Assembly (NCBI RefSeq): GCF_000423405.1 | Contig: NZ_AUHX01000012.1 | Location: 1-64,000, forward strand | Origin: Mesonia mobilis DSM 19841 | GTDB lineage: Bacteria; Bacteroidota; Bacteroidia; Flavobacteriales; Flavobacteriaceae | Direction: 5' to 3' | Length of the DNA stretch: 64,000 nucleotides | Shown: piece by piece, positions 27,350-34,730 of the stretch | Layout of the letters: the number at the start of each line of letters is the position of its first letter | How positions within the stretch are numbered: the first letter of the stretch is position 1 | Notes under the pieces: model-generated | What the model saw: only the letters and a program-made list of their open reading frames with translations | The model's database searches: none | Told to the model about the DNA's origin: nothing | Position numbers and translations under genes: made by a program

Positions 27350-27375
27350 AAACGTAACTTTGCGGTTTTAAACCT

Positions 27376-28023
27376 GTGATCTTGAAAAAAGCCTTTAGCT
27401 ACCTTTGGCCATTAACCAAAAAAATAAAATCTGACTTTAGCGGAGAACTAGAAGTTACTTGGTTAAACGGTAAAAAAGTTTTAGATACTAAAAATGCTAA
27501 TTATTCTTACGGAGCGTTGCATCAAATTTTAGATCTGGCTTTGCAAAAAACGCAAGCCGATCGTGGTGGTCACACTCTAGTTTTAGGTTTAGGTGGCGGA
27601 AGCGTTTTACAATTACTGCGGAAAAAATTTAATTTCTACGGAAAGATCACTGCCGTCGAACTCGACTCAAAAGTGATCGAGATCGCTAAAAAAGAATTCA
27701 ACATTCAGCAATACCAACCTTTAGCAGTAATTTGTGAAGATGCTGAAAAATTCGTTAAACAAAATGATCAAAAATTCGATACCGTAATTGTAGATCTATT
27801 TATCGACATTCACGTTCCTGAACAATTCTACCAAGTTGAATTCTGGCAAGATCTTGCGCGATTACTTCAACCCAAAGCCACTGTAATTTTTAACGCTGGT
27901 ATTGGTGAAAATCAACAGGTAAAAATTAACCAACTTCAGCAAAAAATAAAGTCAACCATTTCATTTGAAAAAATTGAACACGTAAAAGGAACCAATACCT
28001 TACTCTTAGGAAATAAAATTTAG
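27376..28023 (+). CDS. Spermidine synthase-like methyltransferase-fold protein
   Basis: A 215-residue protein with the spermidine-synthase type Rossmann core: LVLGLGGGSVLQLL near 75 (SAM or dcSAM loop), AVELDSKVIEIA near 100, EDAEKFV near 128 and DTVIVDLFIDIHVPEQFY near 140. The N-terminal beta domain of polyamine synthases is mostly missing (NYSYGALHQI remains), so true polyamine synthesis is doubtful. The start is GTG. Confidence 0.8.
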   Translation: MILKKAFSYLWPLTKKIKSDFSGELEVTWLNGKKVLDTKNANYSYGALHQILDLALQKTQADRGGHTLVLGLGGGSVLQLLRKKFNFYGKITAVELDSKVIEIAKKEFNIQQYQPLAVICEDAEKFVKQNDQKFDTVIVDLFIDIHVPEQFYQVEFWQDLARLLQPKATVIFNAGIGENQQVKINQLQQKIKSTISFEKIEHVKGTNTLLLGNKI

Positions 28024-28078
28024 CAAAGCCCTTTTCATATATTTCAAAAAATTTATTTTTACATAAAATTATTCATAT

Positions 28079-28804
28079 ATGAACTCGAATTTTTCTGAAG
28101 CTTCTACTTACGAAGCTCCATCATTAACGCAAGACGAAATTAAAAAAGCGCAAGCCGGCTTTATTACCAAAGTGTACAGTTGGATGACGTTAGCGCTTGT
28201 AATTACAGGATTGGTGGCAATTGTAACTGCTTCTACTCCATCACTTCTCAATGCCGTTTTAGGAAATAAAATTATTTTCTTCGGACTTATTATTGGTGAA
28301 TTTGCTTTAGTAGCTTACTTAACTTCAGCCATTAAAAATATGTCGGCAAGTACCGCAATTGCATTATTTATTGCTTACGCCTCTTTTAACGGATTAACTT
28401 TATCGTTTATCTTTTTGGCTTATACGGCAGGATCGATCGCTTCAACCTTTTTTGTAACCGCTGCCACTTTTGCTGCAATGAGCGCTTACGGTTATTTTAC
28501 CAAACAAGATCTAACCAAAATAGGAAACCTATGTTTTATGGCGCTTATTGGCTTGGTGATCGCTTCGATCGTAAATTTATTCTTTCAGAATGAAATGCTG
28601 TATTGGATCGTAACTTATGCCGGAGTTCTTATTTTTGTAGGGTTGACTGCTTGGGACACGCAAAAACTAAAAAGAATTGCTGTTGAAGGAAACGAAAACT
28701 CAGAAACAGGTCAAAAACTTTCTATTATTGGAGCGTTGACTTTATACTTAGACTTTATCAACCTTTTCTTATTCTTACTACGTATTTTAGGAAATAGAAG
28801 ATAA
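28079..28804 (+). CDS. Bax inhibitor-1/YccA family membrane protein
   Basis: A 241-residue protein with seven membrane helices and the BI-1 pattern: VYSWMTLALVITGLVA near 31, FNGLTLSFIFLAYT near 102, and the C-terminal acidic pore region WDTQKLKRIA near 198 and LYLDFINLFLFLLRILG at the end. Bacterial members act as pH-gated calcium leak channels (BsYetJ). It stands alone, followed by a strong terminator. Confidence 0.92.
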   Translation: MNSNFSEASTYEAPSLTQDEIKKAQAGFITKVYSWMTLALVITGLVAIVTASTPSLLNAVLGNKIIFFGLIIGEFALVAYLTSAIKNMSASTAIALFIAYASFNGLTLSFIFLAYTAGSIASTFFVTAATFAAMSAYGYFTKQDLTKIGNLCFMALIGLVIASIVNLFFQNEMLYWIVTYAGVLIFVGLTAWDTQKLKRIAVEGNENSETGQKLSIIGALTLYLDFINLFLFLLRILGNRR

Positions 28805-28825
28805 GTTTTTAAAATATAACTTTTC

Positions 28826-28905
28826 GTCATTCTGAATTTATTTCAGAATCACATCAAACTCTTCTACTCATCCAGATGAGATTCCGGATCAAGTCCGGAA
28901 TGACG
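28826..28905. repeat. Pair of palindromic interspersed repeats
   Basis: GTCATTCTGAA...TTCAGAATC at 28826-28850 and GATTCCGGATC with AAGTCCGGAATGAC at 28879-28904. They face each other as an inverted pair with GTCAT tags outside. Same families as at 31.3 and 32.1 kb. Confidence 0.8.
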
Positions 28906-28917
28906 AAAAACATTAAC

Positions 28918-28955
28918 AAAAAATCCCTAGTTTTTAAGCTAGGGATTTTTTTATG
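28918..28955 (+). terminator. Terminator after the BI-1 gene
   Basis: Perfect 10-bp stem AAATCCCTAG with CTAGGGATTT (28921-28948) followed by seven T residues. Confidence 0.8.
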
Positions 28956-28963
28956 TTTGATTG

Positions 28964-29045
28964 GTCAGTTCGAGCGGAGTCGAGAATTCAACACCTATTA
29001 AATCTTAGGTAAATTAAACACCTTTCGACTCCGCTCAAGGTGACC
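28964..29045. repeat. Inverted pair of TCGACTCCGCTC-type repeats
   Basis: GTCAGTTCGAGCGGAGTCGA at 28964-28983 and TTTCGACTCCGCTCAAGG with GTGACC at 29023-29045 are inverted copies of one repeat family and could fold into a large stem with about a 40-base loop. They lie between the convergent BI-1 and acetyl-CoA hydrolase genes. Confidence 0.75.
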
Positions 29046-29051
29046 TTCATT

Positions 29052-30320
29052 TTATTTAAAACGTTCGTACATCGCTTTTTCTAAACTCTCCTGATGATCG
29101 GGATGAGCTATTGAAATTAAAGCTTTTGCGCGCTGTTTTAAACTCTTTCCGTATAAATTAACCACACCATTTTCAGTAGCGATATAATGTACGTGTGCAC
29201 GTGTAGTGGTAACGCCGGCTCCTTCTTTTAAAAACGGAACGATCTTCGAAATTCCTTTCGCCGTAGCCGAAGGCATCGCGATAATCGCTTTACCGCCTTC
29301 AGAAAGAGAAGCTCCGCGAATAAAGTCCATTTGTCCGCCAACTCCCGAATATTGCATTTTCCCGATCGTATCGGCACAAACTTGTCCGGTTAAATCAATT
29401 TCTATCGCGCTATTAATCGCCGTAACTTTTGGGTTTCTTCGAATAATCGAAGTATCGTTGGTATAAGCTGCTTCTTTAAAATGCACTAACGGATTATCAT
29501 CTAAAAATTCATATAATTTAGGCGAACCAATCGCAAAGCAAGTCACGATCTTTCCGTTTTTTACCAATTTATTTTCTCCGGTAATAATTCCTTTTTCAAT
29601 AAGTGGCAAAACTCCGTCAGAAAACATTTCGGTATGTATTCCCAAACCTTTATGGTTGTGTAAATTATTCAAGACCACATTAGGTATTCCGCCGATTCCC
29701 ATTTGTAAAGTCGCGCCATCTTCCACCAATTGCGCCACGTGATAACCAATTTGTTTTTCAACTTCAGAAGGTTCAACGGTAAATACTTCGTGAATTGGTT
29801 CATTTACTTCAACAGCCGCATCAATTTTACTCACATGAATAATTCCGTCACCGTGCGTTCTTGGCACTTTCGGATTCACTTGTGCGATTACCTTTTTAGC
29901 ACATTGTATGGCCGTGATCGTCACATCTATCGAGGTTCCTAACGAGCAATAACCGTGTTTATCTGGCGGCGAAACCTGAATAAACGCTACATCTAAAGGC
30001 AAAATACCACGCTTAAACAACAAATGCATTTCACTTAAAAATATAGGAATATAATCACCGTGTTCAGAATTTACGGTTCGGCGCACATTACCGCCTACAA
30101 AACAACTATTTACGTGAAAACTTTTATTGTAAGGTTCTTGCGCATATAAGGCATCGCCTTCGGTGTGCATTTGCACCAATTCTATATTAGATAATTCTTG
30201 GTAACGTTCGCATAAAGCTTTAATAATCACTTTTGGCGTCATTGCCGCTCCCTGAAAAAATACACGATTTCCCGATTGTACATTTGCGACAGCTTCTTCG
30301 GCTGAAATAAATGGTAACAT
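29052..30320 (-). CDS. Acetyl-CoA hydrolase/CoA-transferase family protein
   Basis: Family I CoA-transferase/hydrolase (similar to 4-hydroxybutyrate or acetate CoA-transferases). Seen: GNRVFFQGAAMTPK near 18, the HGDGIIHVSKIDAAVEV region near 160, GATLQMGIGGIPN near 205 and EMFSDGVLP near 230 with the catalytic-Glu context. The open frame extends to 30398, but a -7 element at 30348-30355 lies inside that extension, so I use ATG 30320 (MLPFISAEEA), 422 residues. It probably moves CoA between acetate and other acids, useful when respiration is limited. Confidence 0.85.
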   Translation of the reverse strand: MLPFISAEEAVANVQSGNRVFFQGAAMTPKVIIKALCERYQELSNIELVQMHTEGDALYAQEPYNKSFHVNSCFVGGNVRRTVNSEHGDYIPIFLSEMHLLFKRGILPLDVAFIQVSPPDKHGYCSLGTSIDVTITAIQCAKKVIAQVNPKVPRTHGDGIIHVSKIDAAVEVNEPIHEVFTVEPSEVEKQIGYHVAQLVEDGATLQMGIGGIPNVVLNNLHNHKGLGIHTEMFSDGVLPLIEKGIITGENKLVKNGKIVTCFAIGSPKLYEFLDDNPLVHFKEAAYTNDTSIIRRNPKVTAINSAIEIDLTGQVCADTIGKMQYSGVGGQMDFIRGASLSEGGKAIIAMPSATAKGISKIVPFLKEGAGVTTTRAHVHYIATENGVVNLYGKSLKQRAKALISIAHPDHQESLEKAMYERFK

Positions 30321-30347
30321 AACTCTTCTGGTTTTTAATTTCTCATG

Positions 30348-30395
30348 CAAAACTATGACCTCAACACCGTTTAAAATATGACATTTCGCATACTT
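30348..30395 (-). promoter_or_regulatory. Candidate CRP/FNR-type half box and -7 element
   Basis: On the minus strand the downstream half-site GTCAT is intact (core TGCG, AAAT, GTCA at 30390-30379) and TAGTTTTG at 30355-30348 matches TAnnTTTG exactly. The centre-to--7 spacing is again 29.5 bp. The upstream half-site is degenerate, so regulation is less certain than at the other four sites. Confidence 0.45.
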
Positions 30396-30425
30396 CAAGA
30401 AAAAGAAAATTTTTTGTTATTCTTG

Positions 30426-30536
30426 ATTGGGCGCAACCCAAGGGTCGGGCTATTCGCTATATCTTTTTTTGCTTTACTTCGACAAGCTCAGCATGACAAA
30501 AAAAGAATAAGTTTATCCTGAGCGAAAGTCGAAGGG
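30426..30536. repeat. Composite interspersed repeats after the exporter gene
   Basis: GGGCGCAACCC with GGGTCGGGCTATTCGC (30430-30456), then CTTCGACAAGCTCAGCATGAC (30477-30497) and its inverted relative CCTGAGCGAAAGTCGAAGG (30516-30534). The first unit is related to 21825-21852. Confidence 0.7.
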
Positions 30537-30539
30537 CTA

Positions 30540-31262
30540 CTATCCCTTGCGCGGAGAATGACAATCGATTTGAGAAGAAACTTTTTCGGTGGTATAAATG
30601 GCTTTAGGAGAAACATAAGGAATACCTAAACCTAAACCACGTAACACAAACAGTAAACCTACGATCACCACAAAAACGGGAATCGCTTTTTGTATTTTTT
30701 GTCGAAACGAATTACTTAAAAAATTACCCGCCAAAACCATCGTGGTCATTAATGGGATAGTACCTAAACCAAACAGCAACATATAGAGTAAACTCATCGG
30801 GATACTTTCATAAGCAAACGAACCGAAAATAGCCATATACAATAAACCACAAGGTAAAAACCCATTAAGAAAACCGATGGTTAAAAACGTGTCGGGAGTT
30901 TTCTTTTGTAACTCTTTTCCTAAAGCAGATTTTACTTTAGAGATCAATTTAAAAATGGGCCTGGAGAAATTGTATTTATTAAAAGTTTGATGCGGAATAA
31001 CCACGACCAAGATCATTAAAACACCGATAGCGATCGATATTTTTTGCTGAATACCAAACAAAAATAAGCCTTTACCTAAAACCCCAAATAGCAACCCAAT
31101 AAAGCTATAAGTGAATAATCTGCCTAAATGGTAAAGGCTTAATTGTAGTATTTTTTTGAATTTGCTCTTACGATCCAGCGGAAGCATAAATGCAATAGGA
31201 CCGCACATTCCCACACAGTGAAAACTTCCTAATAATCCTAATATGAAAGCTGAATAAAGCAT
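30540..31262 (-). CDS. SafE/TauE-type membrane exporter of the cco cluster
   Basis: Six-helix membrane protein of the sulfite exporter TauE/SafE (UreH-like) group. The start carries GSFHCVGMCGPIAF (residues 12-25), with His-Cys-Cys that in this subgroup is thought to bind copper. GFLNGFLPCGLLYMA near 130 is the second signature. In Bacteroidota it ends cbb3 oxidase operons and is considered an assembly or copper-delivery factor; sulfite transport is unlikely. A 289-bp repeat-filled gap separates it from ccoH. Confidence 0.85.
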   Translation of the reverse strand: MLYSAFILGLLGSFHCVGMCGPIAFMLPLDRKSKFKKILQLSLYHLGRLFTYSFIGLLFGVLGKGLFLFGIQQKISIAIGVLMILVVVIPHQTFNKYNFSRPIFKLISKVKSALGKELQKKTPDTFLTIGFLNGFLPCGLLYMAIFGSFAYESIPMSLLYMLLFGLGTIPLMTTMVLAGNFLSNSFRQKIQKAIPVFVVIVGLLFVLRGLGLGIPYVSPKAIYTTEKVSSQIDCHSPRKG

Positions 31263-31301
31263 AATTCTATTTATGATTAAAACCTAAAAAATACTTACTC
31301 C

Positions 31302-31542
31302 GATGAGATTCCAGATCAAGTCTGGAATGACGCTCATCTTCATTGTCAGATCTAACGGAGTCGAGATCTTGAAACTTTACAATAGCTAAAAAACCTCTCG
31401 ACTCCGCTCGAGGTGACGTGTTCATTAATTTATGAACGTGTTTTATAAATTATTTCGAGTATCGTCACCCTGAACTCGATTCAGGGTCTCATTGCCCAGA
31501 TCTTTTGTTTAGAATATGATTCCGGATCAAGTCTGCAATGAA
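31302..31542. repeat. Five palindromic interspersed repeats between ccoH and the exporter gene
   Basis: Units: GATTCCAGATC with AAGTCTGGAATGACG (31306-31332); AACGGAGTCGAGAT (31354-31367); CCTCTCGACTCCGCTCGAGG with GTGACG (31394-31419); CGTCACCCTGAACTCG with ATTCAGGG (31463-31487); GATTCCGGATC with AAGTCTGCAATGA (31518-31541). They fill most of the gap. Confidence 0.8.
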
Positions 31543-31551
31543 ACGAAATAT

Positions 31552-32001
31552 CTAATTTCTGATCTGTAAATCTTTTTTATACAAATAAGTGGTTTCGTTA
31601 GATTTCCAGTTGATGGAAAGCTTATATTTCCCTTCCACTAATTTTTCAGCAGGAATTATCATTTGCTGATTTTCTAAACTAATAGGAATTTCTAGATCTA
31701 ACTTTTTGTTTGAAGGTCGGTATAAACTTACTTCTCCTTTAATGTCTTTTTTTTCTGAAGGAAACATAATCTGGATTCCTTCAGCAGTAATTTCAACTTG
31801 AATATTTTTAGCTAAACGCGCTGAATTTTGCTGCGCATCGATTTGATCTTGATAGGCTAATTCTTGTTTGTAATATTCTTCGGTCACCAAATCGTGGTCG
31901 TACTTTTTATCGGTACTCATTTTTATCACAAAAAACATGATAAAGCCTATAAAACAAGCGATGGTAATCACGATGCCTACGCCCCAATTTAATTTTTTCA
32001 T
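31552..32001 (-). CDS. ccoH: FixH/CcoH family cbb3 assembly protein
   Basis: A 149-residue protein: one N-terminal membrane helix (7-28, WGVGIVITIACFIGFIMFF), then the FixH hallmark KYDHDLVTEEYYKQELAYQDQID at 33-55 and a small beta domain that ends in LYKKDLQIRN. CcoH is required to assemble or stabilise cbb3 oxidase. It follows ccoG across an 88-bp gap with a palindromic repeat. Confidence 0.92.
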   Translation of the reverse strand: MKKLNWGVGIVITIACFIGFIMFFVIKMSTDKKYDHDLVTEEYYKQELAYQDQIDAQQNSARLAKNIQVEITAEGIQIMFPSEKKDIKGEVSLYRPSNKKLDLEIPISLENQQMIIPAEKLVEGKYKLSINWKSNETTYLYKKDLQIRN

Positions 32002-32053
32002 TTTGATTTATTTTTTTTTGTTTTCTTTGATTCTATTGCATTTTTTTAATTCA

Positions 32054-32086
32054 GGATGAGATTCCGTGTCAAGCACGGAATGACGC
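32054..32086. repeat. Palindromic interspersed repeat between ccoG and ccoH
   Basis: GGATGAGATTCCGTGTC followed by AAGCACGGAATGACGC; stem ATTCCGTG with CACGGAAT. Same family as 28879 and 31306. Confidence 0.8.
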
Positions 32087-32089
32087 ATT

Positions 32090-33511
32090 CTACCTAAAAC
32101 TACGCGGACCCAAAAATGCGGCTTTGGTTGTTTCTATAAGTTTTTCGCCACTGTACACCCCTATTTTCAGTCGTTCTTTATCGCTTTCTAAAGCAGCTTG
32201 ATTGATATCGATAAACAGCGTTCCTTCTGATAATCCTTGTTTAGGAACTTCAAAATTTTCGTGGGTGACCAATTCAATTTTTCCGCTATGCGAAATCAAT
32301 TTAAAATGAACATCTTCAATAGGTTCTACCGTTTTGTTCACGAGTTTGAAAGTGTACACATTTCGAATTACATTGTTATCTTTCTTCTCGTACAATTGTC
32401 CCGGTAAACGTAAGACCGTTGCTTCAACATCGTTTCGCAGAAAAAGCATTCCGGTTAAAACGCCGATTAAAATCACTAAAACTGCTGTGTATGCTTTCAA
32501 TCTTGGATTAAAAGTAAATTTTTTCTTTTCAGCTATATTCTCTTCACTCGCATATCGAATTAAACCTTTTGGAAGATCTACTTTTTCCATCATTGCATCA
32601 CAAGCATCGATACAAGCCGTACAATTTACACATTCGAGTTGTGTACCGTTTCTAATATCGATCCCAGTTGGGCAAACTTGCACGCATTGTGAACAATCGA
32701 TACAATCTCCTTTTCCGGTAGCAGCACGATTTTCGTTTTTTCTGAATTTTGCTCTTCCTTCTTCTTTTTCACCACGTTTATAATCGTAAGCAACAACAAT
32801 CGATTTTTTATCTAATAAAACGCCTTGTAAACGACCGTAAGGACAAGCAATAATACATACCTGCTCTCTAAACCAGGCGAAAATAAAATAGAAGACCCCG
32901 GTAAATATAAGAAGAGAGATGAGTGTGCTTGTGTGAGCACCGGGGCCTTCGGTTATATATCTAATGAGTTCGTCACTACCAATTAAATAAGCCAGAAAAA
33001 TATTGGCTATCAAGAAACTAATGATGAAAAAAATGAACCATTTTACAACTCGTTTTCTAATTTTCTCTGCATTCCAAGCTTGTTTGGCTAGTCGAATTTG
33101 CTTACCACGATCACCTTCGATCCAATATTCAATTCTACGGAACACCATTTCTAAAAAAATGGTTTGTGGACAAATCCACCCGCAGAAAATTCGACCAAAA
33201 GCAACGGTAAACAGAATGATAAATACCACACCGATGATCATCGAAATCACGAACAGGTGAAAATCTTGTGGCCAAAACGGAAATCCGAAAATATTGAAAC
33301 GACGCTCCATTATATTGAAAAGTAAAAATTGATTGCCATTAATTTTTACAAATGGTGCAGCAAATAGAAACAACAATAACCCATAACTTACCCAAGTTCT
33401 GTATTTGTAGAACTTTCCGTTAGGTTTTTTAGGAAAAACCCAAGAACGTTTACCTTCTTGATTGATGGTTCCTATAGAATCTCTAAATTTTTCGTTTTCT
33501 GGAGTTTCCAC
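32090..33511 (-). CDS. ccoG: cbb3 oxidase accessory iron-sulfur protein CcoG (FixG/RdxA)
   Basis: Membrane-bound ferredoxin-type protein of 473 residues. It has about five helices, GRIFCGWICPQTIFLE near 108 (Cys-rich in membrane), IIACPYGRLQG near 220, two 4Fe-4S motifs CIDCSQCVQVCP and CVNCTACIDACD at about 270-305, and a C-terminal periplasmic Ig-like domain (about 360-473). CcoG reduces Cu(II) for cbb3 oxidase assembly. It sits 66 bp after ccoP with a palindrome in the gap. Confidence 0.95.
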   Translation of the reverse strand: METPENEKFRDSIGTINQEGKRSWVFPKKPNGKFYKYRTWVSYGLLLFLFAAPFVKINGNQFLLFNIMERRFNIFGFPFWPQDFHLFVISMIIGVVFIILFTVAFGRIFCGWICPQTIFLEMVFRRIEYWIEGDRGKQIRLAKQAWNAEKIRKRVVKWFIFFIISFLIANIFLAYLIGSDELIRYITEGPGAHTSTLISLLIFTGVFYFIFAWFREQVCIIACPYGRLQGVLLDKKSIVVAYDYKRGEKEEGRAKFRKNENRAATGKGDCIDCSQCVQVCPTGIDIRNGTQLECVNCTACIDACDAMMEKVDLPKGLIRYASEENIAEKKKFTFNPRLKAYTAVLVILIGVLTGMLFLRNDVEATVLRLPGQLYEKKDNNVIRNVYTFKLVNKTVEPIEDVHFKLISHSGKIELVTHENFEVPKQGLSEGTLFIDINQAALESDKERLKIGVYSGEKLIETTKAAFLGPRSFR

Positions 33512-33549
33512 GTTATTGAGGTGTTAAGTTATTGTTTTAAGAAGAAAAT

Positions 33550-33571
33550 ATCCCGGAACGAGTCCGGGAAT
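33550..33571. repeat. Short palindrome between ccoP and ccoG
   Basis: ATCCCGGAAC with GAGTCCGGGAAT: stem TCCCGG with CCGGGA. It is a variant of the interspersed repeat families and could weaken or stabilise the transcript at this point. Confidence 0.6.
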
Positions 33572-33577
33572 TATTAT

Positions 33578-34537
33578 CTAAATTTCATCGGTTACTTGAA
33601 TCGTATCGACAGAGGTGGTGTTTTCTGCGCGTTCGACCTCATCGGCTTCCGGAGCTTCACCTTCTTCAACCCAAAGTTCTCCTTGGGGTTCTTTTGGTTC
33701 TGCAGGTGTTGTTCCTTGAAGCGAAATCACATAGCTGGCAACTTGTGCTCGTTCGACCGGTTTTAAAGTTCCTTCCCAAGGCACCATTCCTTTACCGGAA
33801 CGACCTCCTTCGGTTACGGTTCTAAATACATTCTTGATTCCGCCGCCTAAAATCCAATATTTATCGGTTAGGTTAGGGCCAATTCCTCCGCCTCCATCGG
33901 CTTTATGACAAGCGGCACAATTGGTTTGATAAATGTTGTTCCCCGCAATTAAATCGGCTTCATCGGTTAATAATTCAACCGTATTCACATCGACTAAATT
34001 TTTAGCCGTTTTTTTGTATTCAGCAATTGCAATTTTAGCTTCCACTACTTCAGCTTCATATTCTTCAATTTGATTGTAGTCTTGAAAAATATGGTAACGT
34101 GCTAAGTAAATTACCGCAAAAATTATAGTGGCATAGAAGCTATAGATCCACCACGGCGGAAGGTTATTATCTAACTCTTTAATGCCATCGTAGTTATGGT
34201 CGAGGATAATCTCACCTTCCTGCTCGATAGGTTTTCGATCTACTAATTTGTTATACGTTTTTCTGAACCAAGCATAACGTTTGGCATTGCTTTCTTTTTC
34301 GGCTGCTAAGTATCTCGCTTTGGCTTCTTCATCTAAAGACCTAAAAAGTACATTTTGCAATGCTGCCACAGAAAGTTCTATTGCGATCGCAAATAAACCG
34401 GCAATCCCTAGAACTAACCAAGCTAACGGATACGTCGTAAAAACAGAACCTTCTGGCACATCTACCGTATATTCGATTAATAAGTACCCAATTACTAAGA
34501 ACAGGAATACGCGAAGGTATGAAGCTAAACTTTTCAT
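33578..34537 (-). CDS. ccoP: cbb3-type cytochrome c oxidase subunit III, mono-heme (CcoP)
   Basis: Cytochrome c subunit of 319 residues. Two N-terminal helices (5-25, 38-60), the CcoP-specific segment DGIKELDNNLPPWWIYSFY near 118-136 leading into a third helix, and one heme site CAACH near residue 210 with distal Met probably in KGMVPWEG near 250. Proteobacterial CcoP carries two hemes; the single CxxCH here is the usual Bacteroidota form. An acidic tail (Glu-rich, 280-319) ends it. The start overlaps the stop of ccoQ by four bases. Confidence 0.93.
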   Translation of the reverse strand: MKSLASYLRVFLFLVIGYLLIEYTVDVPEGSVFTTYPLAWLVLGIAGLFAIAIELSVAALQNVLFRSLDEEAKARYLAAEKESNAKRYAWFRKTYNKLVDRKPIEQEGEIILDHNYDGIKELDNNLPPWWIYSFYATIIFAVIYLARYHIFQDYNQIEEYEAEVVEAKIAIAEYKKTAKNLVDVNTVELLTDEADLIAGNNIYQTNCAACHKADGGGGIGPNLTDKYWILGGGIKNVFRTVTEGGRSGKGMVPWEGTLKPVERAQVASYVISLQGTTPAEPKEPQGELWVEEGEAPEADEVERAENTTSVDTIQVTDEI

Positions 34538-34719
34538 AAGGCTGAATCTTTTTTGGTATCTAACGGAATGTTACTTACTTCTTTGATGTAATCTTTTTTG
34601 GCAGTGAAAACCCACCAGAATAAAGCTACGAAAAAGATGAAAAATATGAGTAAGGAAATCATTGGGTAAACTTCTACCCCATCGATGGTTTCCATATGTC
34701 CTTTTATAAACTTCAACAT
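34534..34719 (-). CDS. ccoQ: CcoQ-type small subunit of cbb3 oxidase
   Basis: A 61-residue single-helix protein: a short start, membrane helix at about 18-38 (MISLLIFFIFFVALFWWVF), then a basic and polar tail. The size, helix and place between ccoNO and ccoP identify it as CcoQ/FixQ, which stabilises the interaction of CcoP with the core. There is an 11-bp gap to ccoNO. Confidence 0.9.
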   Translation of the reverse strand: MLKFIKGHMETIDGVEVYPMISLLIFFIFFVALFWWVFTAKKDYIKEVSNIPLDTKKDSAL

Positions 34720-34730
34720 GGTTTTTGGTT

